Shown in pieces: positions 29,231-37,978 of a DNA stretch of 64,000 nt. The notes beneath the pieces are model-generated. The model saw only the letters and a program-made list of their open reading frames with translations, searched no databases and was not told the origin of the DNA. Position 1 is the stretch's first letter; the number at the start of each line of letters is the position of its first letter. Origin of the DNA: Gramella jeungdoensis (lineage in GTDB: Bacteria > Bacteroidota > Bacteroidia > Flavobacteriales > Flavobacteriaceae). Where the stretch lies: positions 310,001 to 374,000 of the forward strand of contig NZ_JAMSCK010000002.1 in NCBI RefSeq assembly GCF_023805255.1, in the 5' to 3' direction. The position numbers and the translations under genes were made by a program.

Positions 29231-29527
29231 AATAAGAATGATCAAATTCTTCTTATAAGCGAAGCTTAAAGTATTTGTGGAAAGGGCCGTGCTCTTTATA
29301 ACAGATTTTCAGGTAGTTCATCCTGAATATTTCCATAAGACATACATTTTCAATAAATTAATCCTTTCTGAAACCTGTCCCATCAGAAGTTCCCAATCTC
29401 TTTTTGAATTATAAGCTCTGCCCGTTAGAGGGTTTGCTTAACTAATCTCCTTTGCTATTTCTCACCGGCCCCGGGTGACCGATTATGAAATATTAATGAT
29501 CAAATATTAACTAAAAACCAACTAATT

Positions 29528-30259
29528 ATGAAAAGACTGATCGTTTTATTACTGATAATGCCATTCCTGGGGTTCTCTCAGGAAGAGGATAGCCGTATCA
29601 TGCATATGTGGGAACTAACCATTAAACCTAACCAGGGGCAGAAATTCCAGGAAGGAATGAAAAAATGGAAAGACTGTTACCTTGAAAACGAAGGGGTTGA
29701 TTCCTGGAACGTATGGAATCGGGTTCAGGGCGTTGGAAACGTGGTAGCCGTAACCCTTTATATGGATAAGTGGGCTGAAATGGACGAAGATAATGATGAA
29801 GCCGGGCAGGCCTGTAGCTCCATATTCCAGACAGATGTTTTTCCCTATGTGGAAAGAATGGAACATCATATCGCAAGAACGATGCCCGAGTTTAGTCGTA
29901 GCCAGGGAGACAGACCCAACCTTGTTAATGTAGTTTACTTTAAGGTCAACAATTCTTCCGAGTTCGAATCTGTGGTAAAGGACGTAAGCTCTACTTTCAT
30001 GGCATCCAGTGAGAACGCCGGTGGTTTCTGGTATGATTTAGTTGGGGGCGGGCCTGACTCTCCACATTATATGGTCGCAGCGCCTTTAAATAAATTTGCA
30101 GATTTAGATGAGAATCGGGATGGACCATGGCAGGCCTATGAGAAAAAGCATGGGAAGGCTAAAATGGAATCTACGCGTAATAAATTCCGTGAATCTGTAG
30201 ATGAAATATGGTCTTATATGTACAGGCTGAATACAGAGCTAAGTCGTGATGCGGAGTAA
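29528..30259 (+). CDS. Exported protein, probable tandem dimeric alpha/beta-barrel domains
   Basis: 243 residues with signal peptide (cleavage after FLGFSQ). Two similar halves (MHMWELTIKPNQGQKFQEGM..., about 25-120, and VNVVYFKVNNSSEFESVVKDV..., about 135-240) fit a duplicated ferredoxin-like/ABM-type domain. Function unknown. The small exported protein at 17882 has a similar organisation in one domain. Confidence 0.7.
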   Translation: MKRLIVLLLIMPFLGFSQEEDSRIMHMWELTIKPNQGQKFQEGMKKWKDCYLENEGVDSWNVWNRVQGVGNVVAVTLYMDKWAEMDEDNDEAGQACSSIFQTDVFPYVERMEHHIARTMPEFSRSQGDRPNLVNVVYFKVNNSSEFESVVKDVSSTFMASSENAGGFWYDLVGGGPDSPHYMVAAPLNKFADLDENRDGPWQAYEKKHGKAKMESTRNKFRESVDEIWSYMYRLNTELSRDAE

Positions 30260-30280
30260 ACCCGTTTCAGAAATAATATT

Positions 30281-30312
30281 AAAAATGGTGTCTTTTTGGA
30301 TGCCATTTTTTA
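30281..30312 (+). terminator. Rho-independent terminator
   Basis: A-rich flank, stem AAATGGTGTC / GGATGCCATTT (with two G-U pairs), T-rich loop, and T tract. It lies 22 bp after the stop. Confidence 0.7.
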
Positions 30313-30400
30313 TTTTCAGACAGTTTATATATAAGATTTGGAGTGTTTGTGTTAGGTTTATTTTGCTTAAATTCAGTAGGTTAAATTAAAAAGCGTTCCG

Positions 30401-31447
30401 ATGAAAAATTTCTCAAAAAGTCTCTTCCTTCTGGTGTCATTTATTTTTTTCAGTTCAGTTTATTCACAGGAAATTGATCTGAAATCATATTTATCCTATG
30501 ATGATCCACAGCTTAAACTCACAGGTGGAGTGAAAATGGTTCCCGTGGAGACCCCAATAGGAATTTTCAATGTCTTTACACAGCAGGTTGGCAATAATCC
30601 GAAAGTACGGGTATTGCTTCTTCATGGAGGTCCGGGGGCGACACATGAGTTATATGAGCCTTTTATGAGCTATTTTCCAAAGGAGGGAATCGAATTTATA
30701 TATTATGATCAGCTGGGATCCTATTACAGTGATCAGCCCGATGATAAAAGCCTTTGGACGATAGAGCGTTTTGTAGATGAGGTGGAACAGGTGAGGAAGG
30801 CTCTGGGTTTAAATAAAGACAATTTTTATCTGTTTGGTCAGTCATGGGGTGGCGTGCTGGCTATGGAATATGCGCTGAAATATCAGGATAATCTCAAAGG
30901 CCTTATCATTTCTAATATGGTAGCGAGTGCTCCTGAATATAACAAGTATGCGAAAGAGGTTTTGGGTCCGCAGCTGGATCCCGAAGTGCTGGCCGAGATC
31001 CAGGAACTTGAAAAGAATAAGGATTTTGAAAATCCGAGGTATATGGAATTGCTAATCCCGAATCACTATACCAAACATATTCTAAGGATGCCTGTTGAAA
31101 AATGGCCAAATTCGATCGATCGTACTTTTGAACATCTTAACCCCGAGATATATGTCTACATGCAGGGGCCCAGTGAATTTGGGATTACACCGGAAGCCAC
31201 TCTCGCCAACTGGGATATTTCAGATAAACTGAAAACCATCAAAGTTCCTAGCCTGGTGATAGGAGCAAAATACGATACTATGGATCCTGAATATATGGAG
31301 TGGATGTCCCGGGAAGTTAAGAATGGCAGGTTTTTACTATGTCCGGAGGGAAGTCATCTTTCGCAATATGATGATCCCGAACATTTTTTTCCCGGCCTCA
31401 TAGGCTTTATAAAGGATGTGAATAACGGAGATTTTCAAAAGAATTAG
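30401..31447 (+). CDS. Exported proline iminopeptidase-like alpha/beta hydrolase (S33 type)
   Basis: 348 residues with signal peptide (cleavage near SVYSQ). Oxyanion motif LLHGGPGATHE, nucleophile Ser148 in GQSWGG, Asp292 in GAKYDTMDPE, and His319 in EGSHLSQYDDPE. The layout matches proline-iminopeptidase-family hydrolases that release N-terminal residues. The signal peptide places it in the periplasm or outside. Confidence 0.9.
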   Translation: MKNFSKSLFLLVSFIFFSSVYSQEIDLKSYLSYDDPQLKLTGGVKMVPVETPIGIFNVFTQQVGNNPKVRVLLLHGGPGATHELYEPFMSYFPKEGIEFIYYDQLGSYYSDQPDDKSLWTIERFVDEVEQVRKALGLNKDNFYLFGQSWGGVLAMEYALKYQDNLKGLIISNMVASAPEYNKYAKEVLGPQLDPEVLAEIQELEKNKDFENPRYMELLIPNHYTKHILRMPVEKWPNSIDRTFEHLNPEIYVYMQGPSEFGITPEATLANWDISDKLKTIKVPSLVIGAKYDTMDPEYMEWMSREVKNGRFLLCPEGSHLSQYDDPEHFFPGLIGFIKDVNNGDFQKN

Positions 31448-31546
31448 GTGGTGTTTTTCTTTGATGAATGGTGGATAAATGCCAGCTTTTAAATTTTCTT
31501 TAAAAAGCTGGAATCCCTACATTAGCGGCTAATAATTTTCAAAAAG

Positions 31547-34159
31547 TTGGCAGCGAAAAAATCCCCGAAGGTTACCCCGTTAATGAAGCAGTATAACAGC
31601 ATCAAGCTGAAGTATCCTGATGCCTTATTGCTATTCAGAGTAGGAGACTTTTATGAGACCTTTGGTGAAGACGCTGTTAAGGCTGCTCGCATCCTGAATA
31701 TCGTTCTTACCAACCGGAATAACGGAAGCGAGCGTACCGAGCTCGCCGGATTTCCTCATCATTCCCTGAACACTTATTTGCCAAAACTGGTAAAGGCAGG
31801 AGAGAGGGTCGCGATCTGTGATCAGCTGGAAGATCCTAAGATGACGAAGACCATCGTAAAACGTGGTGTGACCGAGTTGGTGACACCCGGCGTGGCGATG
31901 AACGATGATATCCTGCACAGCAAATCCAACAATTTTCTTTGTGCCGTTCACTTCGGAAAGAAGAACCTTGGGGTTTCCTTTCTGGATGTTTCCACGGGAG
32001 AATTTCTTTGCGCCCAGGGGAACCGGGAATATATAGACAAGCTACTTCAGAATTTTGGGCCAAGTGAGATACTTGTTCAGAAGAAATATAAAAAGGATTT
32101 TTCTGAAAAGTTCGGGAAAGAACTTCACTGTTTTTACCTGGACGACTGGGTCTTTAAAAGCGATTATGCCGAAGAGACACTTAATGGACATTTTCAAACG
32201 AAATCCTTAAAAGGTTTCGGGATAGATCACCTGGAAGACGGGATCATCGCTTCAGGCGCGGTGCTTTACTATCTCGCGGAAACTCGACATCACAGGCTTC
32301 AGCATATCACTTCCATCAACCGTATAGCCGAAGAGGAATATGTGTGGATGGACAGGTTTACCATCCGCAACCTTGAACTTTATCATTCAACGGCTGCCAA
32401 TGCGGTGACCCTGCTTGATGTAATAGATAAGACCATCTCACCCATGGGAGGCCGTTTGTTAAAACGATGGCTGGCCCTGCCGCTTAAGAATGCCGAACTT
32501 ATAGAAAAAAGGCTTGAGGTGGTGGATTACCTGATAAAACACCCCGAAACTCATAGTGATATCCAGGACCAGATAAGGGAGATCAGTGACCTGGAGAGGC
32601 TTATTTCAAAGGTTGCTACTCAGAGAATAAGTCCGCGTGAAGTGAACCAGCTTAAGAATTCACTGAATGCTATTATTCCGGTAAAGGAACTGGCCACAAA
32701 ATGTGAGAACGAAGCATTAAAGGTGATTGGCGATAAACTGCATTCCTGCGACCTGCTGCGTAAGAAAATCGAGGAGAGCATCAGTGAAGATGCGCCGGTG
32801 AATGTTCAGAAGGGCAATGTGATCGCGAAGGGCTTTTCAAAGGAGCTGGACGATCTCAGGGATATTGCTTTTTCAGGCAAGGATTATCTTGATGAGATGA
32901 TAAAGCGTGAGACAGAAGCGACTGGGATCACCTCGCTTAAGATCGGAAACAACAATGTGTATGGTTATTATATCGAGGTAAGGAATACGCATAAAGATAA
33001 GGTGCCCGAGGGCTGGACGCGTAAGCAAACGCTGGTGAATGCTGAAAGGTATATCACCGAAGAACTCAAGGAATACGAATCCAAGATCCTGGGAGCCGAA
33101 GAGAAGATACTTCAGCTGGAACAGGAGCTCTTCGGAAAGCTCATCGCATGGATGGGAGATTATATAGATCCTGTTCAGCAGAATGCCAGACTGATTGCCA
33201 GGCTTGATTGTCTATGTTCGTTCGCGCAACAGGCACAGGCCGAAAATTACTGCCGACCTCAAATTACTGATACTCATGCCCTGGATATTGAGGAGGGAAG
33301 ACACCCGGTCATAGAAAAGCAACTTCCTCCGGGCGAGGTCTATGTGACCAATAATCTTCACCTGGACAGGGAAGAACAGCAGATCATCATGATCACCGGG
33401 CCTAATATGAGTGGTAAGTCGGCCATTTTAAGACAAACTGCCCTTATTGTGCTTATGGCCCAGATGGGAAGTTTTGTTCCGGCAAACTCGGCCGAGATAG
33501 GTCTTGTCGACAAAATCTTTACCAGGGTTGGGGCCAGCGATAATATCTCTATGGGCGAATCTACTTTCATGGTAGAGATGAACGAAACGGCCAGTATTCT
33601 GAATAATATTTCAGATCGCAGCCTGGTGCTGCTTGATGAGATCGGGCGGGGTACCAGTACTTATGACGGTATCTCCATCGCCTGGGCCATCAGCGAATAC
33701 CTGCATGAGCATCCGGCGCGACCCAAGACCCTTTTCGCTACCCATTACCACGAATTGAACGAGATGTGTGATACTTTTGATCGCATCAAAAATTTCAATG
33801 TTTCGGTAAAGGAATTAAAGGATAATGTCCTGTTCCTTCGAAAGCTGGTGCCCGGTGGCAGCGAGCACAGTTTCGGGATACATGTGGCCAAGATGGCGGG
33901 AATGCCGCAAATGGTATTGCACCGCGCCAATAAGATACTTCAGAAACTGGAGGCCTCTCACTCCATGGAAGATTCGGGAGAGATCCTTAAAAAATCAGCC
34001 GAAGACGAGATGCAGCTTAGTTTCTTCAATCTTGACGATCCGCTGCTGGAAGATCTTAAGCAGGAACTTATCGGGATAGATATTGATACCCTAACTCCCG
34101 TGGAAGCTTTGATGAAGCTTAACGAGATCAAACGCATGCTGGGGAACGGCAAGCAGTAG
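31547..34159 (+). CDS. mutS: DNA mismatch repair protein MutS
   Basis: 870 residues, full length. Mismatch-recognition domain starts [11 protein letters not shown] and carries the Phe-x-Glu mismatch wedge in [13 protein letters not shown]. The ABC-type ATPase domain has Walker [16 protein letters not shown] (about 618-632), signature region [15 protein letters not shown], Walker [17 protein letters not shown], and FATHYHEL. Start is TTG at 31547, preceded by a hairpin (31482-31511). Initiates methyl-independent mismatch repair with MutL. Confidence 0.97.
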   Translation: MAAKKSPKVTPLMKQYNSIKLKYPDALLLFRVGDFYETFGEDAVKAARILNIVLTNRNNGSERTELAGFPHHSLNTYLPKLVKAGERVAICDQLEDPKMTKTIVKRGVTELVTPGVAMNDDILHSKSNNFLCAVHFGKKNLGVSFLDVSTGEFLCAQGNREYIDKLLQNFGPSEILVQKKYKKDFSEKFGKELHCFYLDDWVFKSDYAEETLNGHFQTKSLKGFGIDHLEDGIIASGAVLYYLAETRHHRLQHITSINRIAEEEYVWMDRFTIRNLELYHSTAANAVTLLDVIDKTISPMGGRLLKRWLALPLKNAELIEKRLEVVDYLIKHPETHSDIQDQIREISDLERLISKVATQRISPREVNQLKNSLNAIIPVKELATKCENEALKVIGDKLHSCDLLRKKIEESISEDAPVNVQKGNVIAKGFSKELDDLRDIAFSGKDYLDEMIKRETEATGITSLKIGNNNVYGYYIEVRNTHKDKVPEGWTRKQTLVNAERYITEELKEYESKILGAEEKILQLEQELFGKLIAWMGDYIDPVQQNARLIARLDCLCSFAQQAQAENYCRPQITDTHALDIEEGRHPVIEKQLPPGEVYVTNNLHLDREEQQIIMITGPNMSGKSAILRQTALIVLMAQMGSFVPANSAEIGLVDKIFTRVGASDNISMGESTFMVEMNETASILNNISDRSLVLLDEIGRGTSTYDGISIAWAISEYLHEHPARPKTLFATHYHELNEMCDTFDRIKNFNVSVKELKDNVLFLRKLVPGGSEHSFGIHVAKMAGMPQMVLHRANKILQKLEASHSMEDSGEILKKSAEDEMQLSFFNLDDPLLEDLKQELIGIDIDTLTPVEALMKLNEIKRMLGNGKQ

Positions 34160-34776
34160 TTAGTTAGCAGTACGCAGTCGCAGTTGACAGTTTTTCTAAG
34201 CTCTTAGTATTAAGAGCAAACCCAACGCTTTAAACATTTTCTCGTAGAGTCACTGCGAACGAAGTGAAGCAGTCTGTTGTTAGTGGGTAGTCTGTAGTTA
34301 GTAGTTTTTAGTTTATGGCAGTCTTTGGGACAGAATAGGATATATACTTCTAGCTAGAAGCCTTTACCAATCAAAAAACGTACATTGTTTATGATTCTAC
34401 TGATAATACGAACCGGCCTCTCGAAATTTGAACGCAGAATTTGAAGCGAAGGCTTCGTGAAAATTTCAGGCTGTTTGAGCCGGAAAGGCGAGTTCCTGAA
34501 ATTTAGAAGACAAGCGAAAAATTCAGGGCAAATTTCGGAAGCCTTGATTTTTTTGGTTCGTTTTTTCATCAAGGAAAAAATGAACATATGCAGATATTCT
34601 ATTGAGCATGGAAGCCTGAAGCAATAAGCGTAAAGCTTTCAGCTTACAGCTTAATACTTATAGCTATTATCTTCATTCCAAGACAGAAAGCTTCAGGCTT
34701 ATCGCTTATCGCTTAAAGCTAATGGGCGGAAGCCATTTTTTCTCCAAAAAATTCTTTGCTATTATGAGATTTGTAT
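34160..34776. other. Non-coding stretch with several repeat families
   Basis: Contains an exact 27-bp copy (34249-34275) of the repeat at 12352; a 230-bp block (34352-34587) with internal TTTGAA/AAATTTC symmetry and the phrase CCTTGATTTTTTTGGTTCG that I associate with a recurrent Bacteroidota intergenic sequence; and a dyad-rich AAGCTT/GCTTAT region (34610-34722). No credible gene. Confidence 0.55.
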
Positions 34777-34784
34777 TAAATTTG
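34755..34784 (+). promoter_or_regulatory. Bacteroidota-type promoter of the tRNA operon
   Basis: TTTG at 34755-34758 (-33 box) and TAAATTTG at 34777-34784 (-7 box, consensus TAnnTTTG) separated by 18 bp, about 50 bp upstream of tRNA-Gly. Confidence 0.7.
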
Positions 34785-34833
34785 CCTCCGCAATAATCGC
34801 TATGAGAGCATAGCGGAAGTTCTTAAAAAAAAC

Positions 34834-34906
34834 GCGAAAATAGCTCAGTTGGTAGAGCGCCACCTTGCCAAGGTGGAGGTCGCGGGTTCGAATCCCGTTT
34901 TTCGCT
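34834..34906 (+). tRNA. tRNA-Gly (anticodon GCC)
   Basis: Complete cloverleaf: acceptor GCGAAAA/TTTTCGC, D-arm TAGCTCAGTTGGTAGAGC, anticodon stem CCACC/GGTGG with loop TTGCCAA, T-arm with GGTTCGAATCC. Discriminator T; no encoded CCA. Confidence 0.96.
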
Positions 34907-34922
34907 CTTGAAATATTAAAAA

Positions 34923-34952
34923 TGAACCCCGGTTTGTCGGGGTTTTGTTTTT
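34923..34952 (+). terminator. Hairpin between the tRNA genes
   Basis: Stem AACCCCG/CGGGGTT (34925-34931/34938-34944) followed by a T-rich run reaching the start of tRNA-Leu. Confidence 0.65.
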
Positions 34953-34953
34953 C

Positions 34954-35039
34954 GCTCGGATGGTGGAATTGGTAGACACGTTGGACTTAAAATCCAATGA
35001 CCAGCAACGGTCGTGCGGGTTCAAGTCCCGCTCCGAGTA
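34954..35039 (+). tRNA. tRNA-Leu (anticodon UAA)
   Basis: Class II tRNA with long variable arm. Acceptor GCTCGGA pairs with TCCGAGT; anticodon stem TTGGA/TCCAA encloses CTTAAAA (anticodon TAA); T-loop GTTCAAGTC. Its 3' end (35026-35040) is the left attachment repeat of the integrated element. Confidence 0.95.
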
Positions 35040-35040
35040 C
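35026..35040 (+). repeat. Left attachment repeat (attL)
   Basis: 15-bp TCCCGCTCCGAGTAC at the tRNA-Leu 3' end, identical to 43824-43838. Integration into a tRNA 3' end that is preserved on insertion is the usual habit of tyrosine-integrase elements. Confidence 0.8.
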
Positions 35041-35045
35041 TTTTG

Positions 35046-35090
35046 AAACCTGTCTTTGCTAGTGTTTATAAGCAAAGACAGGTTTTTTTA
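35046..35090 (+). terminator. Element-borne terminator after tRNA-Leu
   Basis: 14-bp perfect stem AACCTGTCTTTGCT / AGCAAAGACAGGTT (35047-35060 / 35071-35084) followed by seven T's, immediately inside the element. It replaces the tRNA operon's own terminator displaced to 43844. Confidence 0.85.
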
Positions 35091-35100
35091 TTTATAAATT

Positions 35101-35117
35101 CCAAACATCTTCCAAAC
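35101..35117 (+). repeat. Possible arm-type integrase site near attL
   Basis: CCAAACATCTTCCAAAC, two CCAAAC motifs 11 bp apart. A 16-of-17 match lies at 43666-43682, near the other end of the element, in the same orientation. Confidence 0.45.
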
Positions 35118-35134
35118 TTTTCTTTAAATTACCA

Positions 35135-35344
35135 TTATTCGAGATTTTTTAAACCCCTTTTTTTCATTTCTTTCTCCAGATGGGGAATTAATTCCGTGAA
35201 GCCTCTTTCTCGAGATTTTCGTAAAATGTTTTTTAGCATGTTATCTGGCCAACATTCAATTATTGTTGTCTGAAGTTTATCTGGATTTTCTTTATAATAA
35301 TCCCAGTTAACAATATTACTATTACATTTAACCCAGTCAATCAT
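35135..35344 (-). CDS. Small hypothetical protein of the element
   Basis: 69 residues (MIDWVKCNSNIVNWDYYKEN...), helical and basic at the C-terminus (LEKEMKKRGLKNL). First element gene inside attL. No family recognised; composition and Trp/Cys content are plausible for a real small protein, but support is only a clean ORF in a gap otherwise empty. Confidence 0.45.
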   Translation of the reverse strand: MIDWVKCNSNIVNWDYYKENPDKLQTTIIECWPDNMLKNILRKSRERGFTELIPHLEKEMKKRGLKNLE

Positions 35345-35417
35345 ATAGAAATTTTATAATATTTTGAGTACTGCTAAAAATATTTAGGAAGGAATAATTC
35401 TTTAAAGTCATTTTACC

Positions 35418-35993
35418 TTACCAGTCCGAGTCTTTTTTATAATTGGAAACATACTCTTTAAGAGAGGTGGCAAAACTGTTTAATTTCTCTTTTGCCTTAT
35501 CATATAGCATAGTTTGCATATCAACAAACTCCTGTATATCAGAATCTATTTCACCTTTTTCATCCTTTTTATTATAGGTTTTCTCCATTCCCTTGTTTAT
35601 ATACATTTGCTTCATTTCCTCTTTAGCCTTCCCTTTGTCAAAATTCATTTCAGGGGCTAATGGAAATTTACCGTTCCATGATATCGGATCCATAAGAATT
35701 CTATATCGGCCTGGTTTAAATTCCGTATTCAAAACAACTTCTAATTTATTTGGTCCAATAACATTTATATTGCCTTTAGAAAGTATTTTATCATCTTCAT
35801 TTATTTTAATGGTATAATTCGAATTTCCTGAATTAGTGGCTAAAAATTGCTCAATGGCATCATGTACTTCAGAGATTGATTTTTTGGTTTCTACAACCTC
35901 TTCGTAATATACGGATCCGTTTTCATTAACTTTTAATTGAGCATTTATAATACCCGTCATTAGTATAATTAACAGAAATGCAATTTTTCTCAT
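35418..35993 (-). CDS. Exported DUF4468-like protein
   Basis: 191 residues, signal peptide 1-18 (MTGIINAQ). The pattern YYEEVVETKKSISEVHDAIEQFL... and the later RYRILMDPI resembles DUF4468 (TBP-like fold) proteins of Bacteroidota, which are exported and uncharacterised. In the element it would be cargo. It lies directly downstream of the repeat-rich block at 36001-36653, which must hold its promoter. Confidence 0.65.
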   Translation of the reverse strand: MRKIAFLLIILMTGIINAQLKVNENGSVYYEEVVETKKSISEVHDAIEQFLATNSGNSNYTIKINEDDKILSKGNINVIGPNKLEVVLNTEFKPGRYRILMDPISWNGKFPLAPEMNFDKGKAKEEMKQMYINKGMEKTYNKKDEKGEIDSDIQEFVDMQTMLYDKAKEKLNSFATSLKEYVSNYKKDSDW

Positions 35994-36000
35994 AAAATTG

Positions 36001-36653
36001 ATAATTAGTTGGTTAGAGAATTAATTTATGAATAATTAAAATTAGAATCACTCTAAATTGTAAAATAGGGGAAAAATCCCCTCCTGAATGTTAGGTTTTG
36101 TTAGGTCCATTAAATCACTTTTTCGCACGCGTTATGAACTCTAAAAATTCTTTACTATTAGCGGTCTCTCGCACGTGCGTAATGACTTTAGAAAAATCTT
36201 GGTCGTGTGCGCGTTGTGACCTGTAAAAAATCTTCAATTTTCACCCTCACGTTATGGACTCAAAAAAACTTCCTTTTTTATCGGGTTGGAAAACACTTCA
36301 TCCCTCGCGCGCGTGCGCGTATTGCTTGGATTTTACTCTTAGGCTGTTCTTAGGGTCTTTGGGGACTGAAAACAATACTATTTATCCTTGACGCAATCTT
36401 GACGTTTATAGGCATAATTAAATATATTCCTTGCGCGCGTAATGACTATCAAAAAACCTTACTCGATTCTTTTTATTATGGTAGTAAACTCTTTTCTTAA
36501 TGTCAGGTTTTGTCAGGTTCAAGTACTTAGTTTGATTTTAGGTTTTCTCAGGTTTATTTGACCGTTAAAAAATCTTTCTGCATGTCCGTTAACTAACGGT
36601 AGAACCCTTACCGTAATCTTACCGTGAAAGGTTTTTGAGCCCTTAGTGCAATC
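36001..36653. repeat. Repeat-rich non-coding block, candidate replication origin of the element
   Basis: No gene on either strand. Six CG-rich motifs with consensus CGCGCGTnATGAC followed by an A-tract and CTT start at about 36124, 36170, 36204, 36246, 36306 and 36432, and a seventh 3' half lies at 36558. Interspersed are short tandem duplications with 10- or 11-bp period (36090, 36338, 36388, 36501, 36536, 36607, 36642) and a perfect dyad CCGTTA-AC-TAACGG at 36586-36599. The block sits beside the rep gene, so it is a likely origin with iterons. Confidence 0.55.
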
Positions 36654-37883
36654 TTAGTGTCTTTTAATAGTTACAATGTCCAGTAAATTCGTTTGATGGG
36701 TAGGATATAGATTGGACTGTTTTATTCTTTGGTTGTTTGCCTTATTTCTGATATTATGGGCAATCTCTTTAATTTGTTTTTTGTGATCTGCTTCACTCCA
36801 AAGGGTTGAAAGGAATTTCCTTTTTACTTCTTTAAAAATCTTTTTATCGGTTTTGTAATAATATTTTAGACCAGTATGACTGAGCAAAATACTTTCTTCT
36901 TTCTGCATAGATATATTTAATCCGGTTACCTGGCAAAACCTTCTATTTGGATCGTTATTCTCTGAGGTGCTAACTACCGTTTTTAACCGTATATATAAAG
37001 GGTTAATTTCGGTAGTTTCGGTATTTAGAAATTCTGCTTTTGACTTTATTAATTTTGCTATTTGGAATTTGATATTTTCCGGGTGTGCCTTTATAATATT
37101 GTTGAGGTTCTTGCGGTGGTACTTAAAATTCTCATAATTTAAGTTTTCCCAATAATTAGGGTTGCTGTATGTCTGTTCGTATTGAGTGCCAGGCAAGGCT
37201 TTAAAATCATAAAAAATAACCTTGTGCCATTGCTTTATAAGTTCCGGGGTAAAGTTGTATAAACTATACTTAAGAAGATCAGCAATAGTCATAATTCCTT
37301 TACTTTTAAGATAGGGCATTTTGGTATATTTTATTTCAATTCTCAAAACCTCATCTTCAATATTGAAACCTCTGTTTTTGTAGTGCTGCTTTTTGTCGTA
37401 TATCTTCAATATATACTGTTGGTATTTCGCCTGTATGTAATTACCTTCATCATGTGTAAAGATCCACTTTAAACGGTCTGTTTTGTGTATAAGGCAATGT
37501 TTTAAAATGGTTTTAGTCTTTTCAGGTGGTTTTATATTAACTCCTATTTCTAACTGTTTTAAAATGCAGTTTTCAGGCTTTATTAAAAATTTCTTTTGAA
37601 GATCGGAAATGACTTCTTTAACCTCAACTATTCCGAAGTCGTTAAAATTGTGTGCGCCCTTATTCCAATACTTATGTAAACTTCCTTCAACGGTTATTCT
37701 CCTAATTGGATTTGCTGAGGTTGGTTCAAATATTTTAAACTCGAGACCTCTATAATAGGCATTTATAAAAGTACCTAATTCCCCTGTTTTGGTATTGACT
37801 TTACTGTGAAAATCTAAATAACGGCTTCCTTCCAGTGTGTCAGGATTTACATTATTTAATTCATATTTAATAAAATCAATCAA
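36654..37883 (-). CDS. Rolling-circle replication initiation protein, filamentous-phage gene II/X-like
   Basis: 409 residues. Segment order matches the gene II/X (Phage_CRI) family: N-terminal MIDFIKYEL, YRGLEFKIFEP, VEGSLHKYWNKGAHNFNDF, a LKQLEIGVNI strand, YILKIYDKKQHY, and LRIEIKYTKMPYLKSKGI. These proteins nick a plus-strand origin to start rolling-circle replication. No Zot-type ATPase or coat genes are nearby, so a complete filamentous phage is not present. The next gene upstream on this strand is the tail-like gene, 95 bp away. Confidence 0.6.
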   Translation of the reverse strand: MIDFIKYELNNVNPDTLEGSRYLDFHSKVNTKTGELGTFINAYYRGLEFKIFEPTSANPIRRITVEGSLHKYWNKGAHNFNDFGIVEVKEVISDLQKKFLIKPENCILKQLEIGVNIKPPEKTKTILKHCLIHKTDRLKWIFTHDEGNYIQAKYQQYILKIYDKKQHYKNRGFNIEDEVLRIEIKYTKMPYLKSKGIMTIADLLKYSLYNFTPELIKQWHKVIFYDFKALPGTQYEQTYSNPNYWENLNYENFKYHRKNLNNIIKAHPENIKFQIAKLIKSKAEFLNTETTEINPLYIRLKTVVSTSENNDPNRRFCQVTGLNISMQKEESILLSHTGLKYYYKTDKKIFKEVKRKFLSTLWSEADHKKQIKEIAHNIRNKANNQRIKQSNLYPTHQTNLLDIVTIKRH

Positions 37884-37893
37884 GAGAAATTCT

Positions 37894-37974
37894 TATATTT
37901 GACAATAGGGTAAGCGTTGCCACGTTGCCTTACATTTGAACAATATTAGAGGGGTTATGCACCCCTCTTTTTGT
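37894..37974 (+). ncRNA. Possible plus-strand small RNA opposite the rep/tail-gene junction
   Basis: A TATATTTG box (37894-37901, consensus TAnnTTTG) points to the plus strand, and about 50 bp further on is a perfect 8-bp hairpin AGAGGGGT/ACCCCTCT (37948-37968) followed by T's, which only terminates plus-strand transcripts although all nearby genes are on the minus strand. A clear -33 box is missing. Could be a counter-transcribed regulator of rep. Confidence 0.35.
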
Positions 37975-37978
37975 TGGC

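Larger units (their letters stand above)
28854..29527. other. Non-coding stretch with decayed DUF6090 and GIY-YIG copies
   Basis: No intact gene. From left to right: promoter-proximal AT-rich DNA of the TPR gene, a frameshifted DUF6090 start (29002), a collapsed GIY-YIG cassette (29140-29230), a 6-codon DUF6090 fragment at 29238 (MIKFFL then stop), then about 250 bp without recognisable features before the gene at 29528. Confidence 0.7.

Noticed and set aside
34354-34587. 77-codon minus-strand ORF
   Set aside because: Coincides with a repeat-like, structured intergenic block; likely the kind of small spurious protein annotated in many genomes.
34845-35075. 76-codon minus-strand ORF
   Set aside because: Covers both tRNA genes antisense; not a protein gene.
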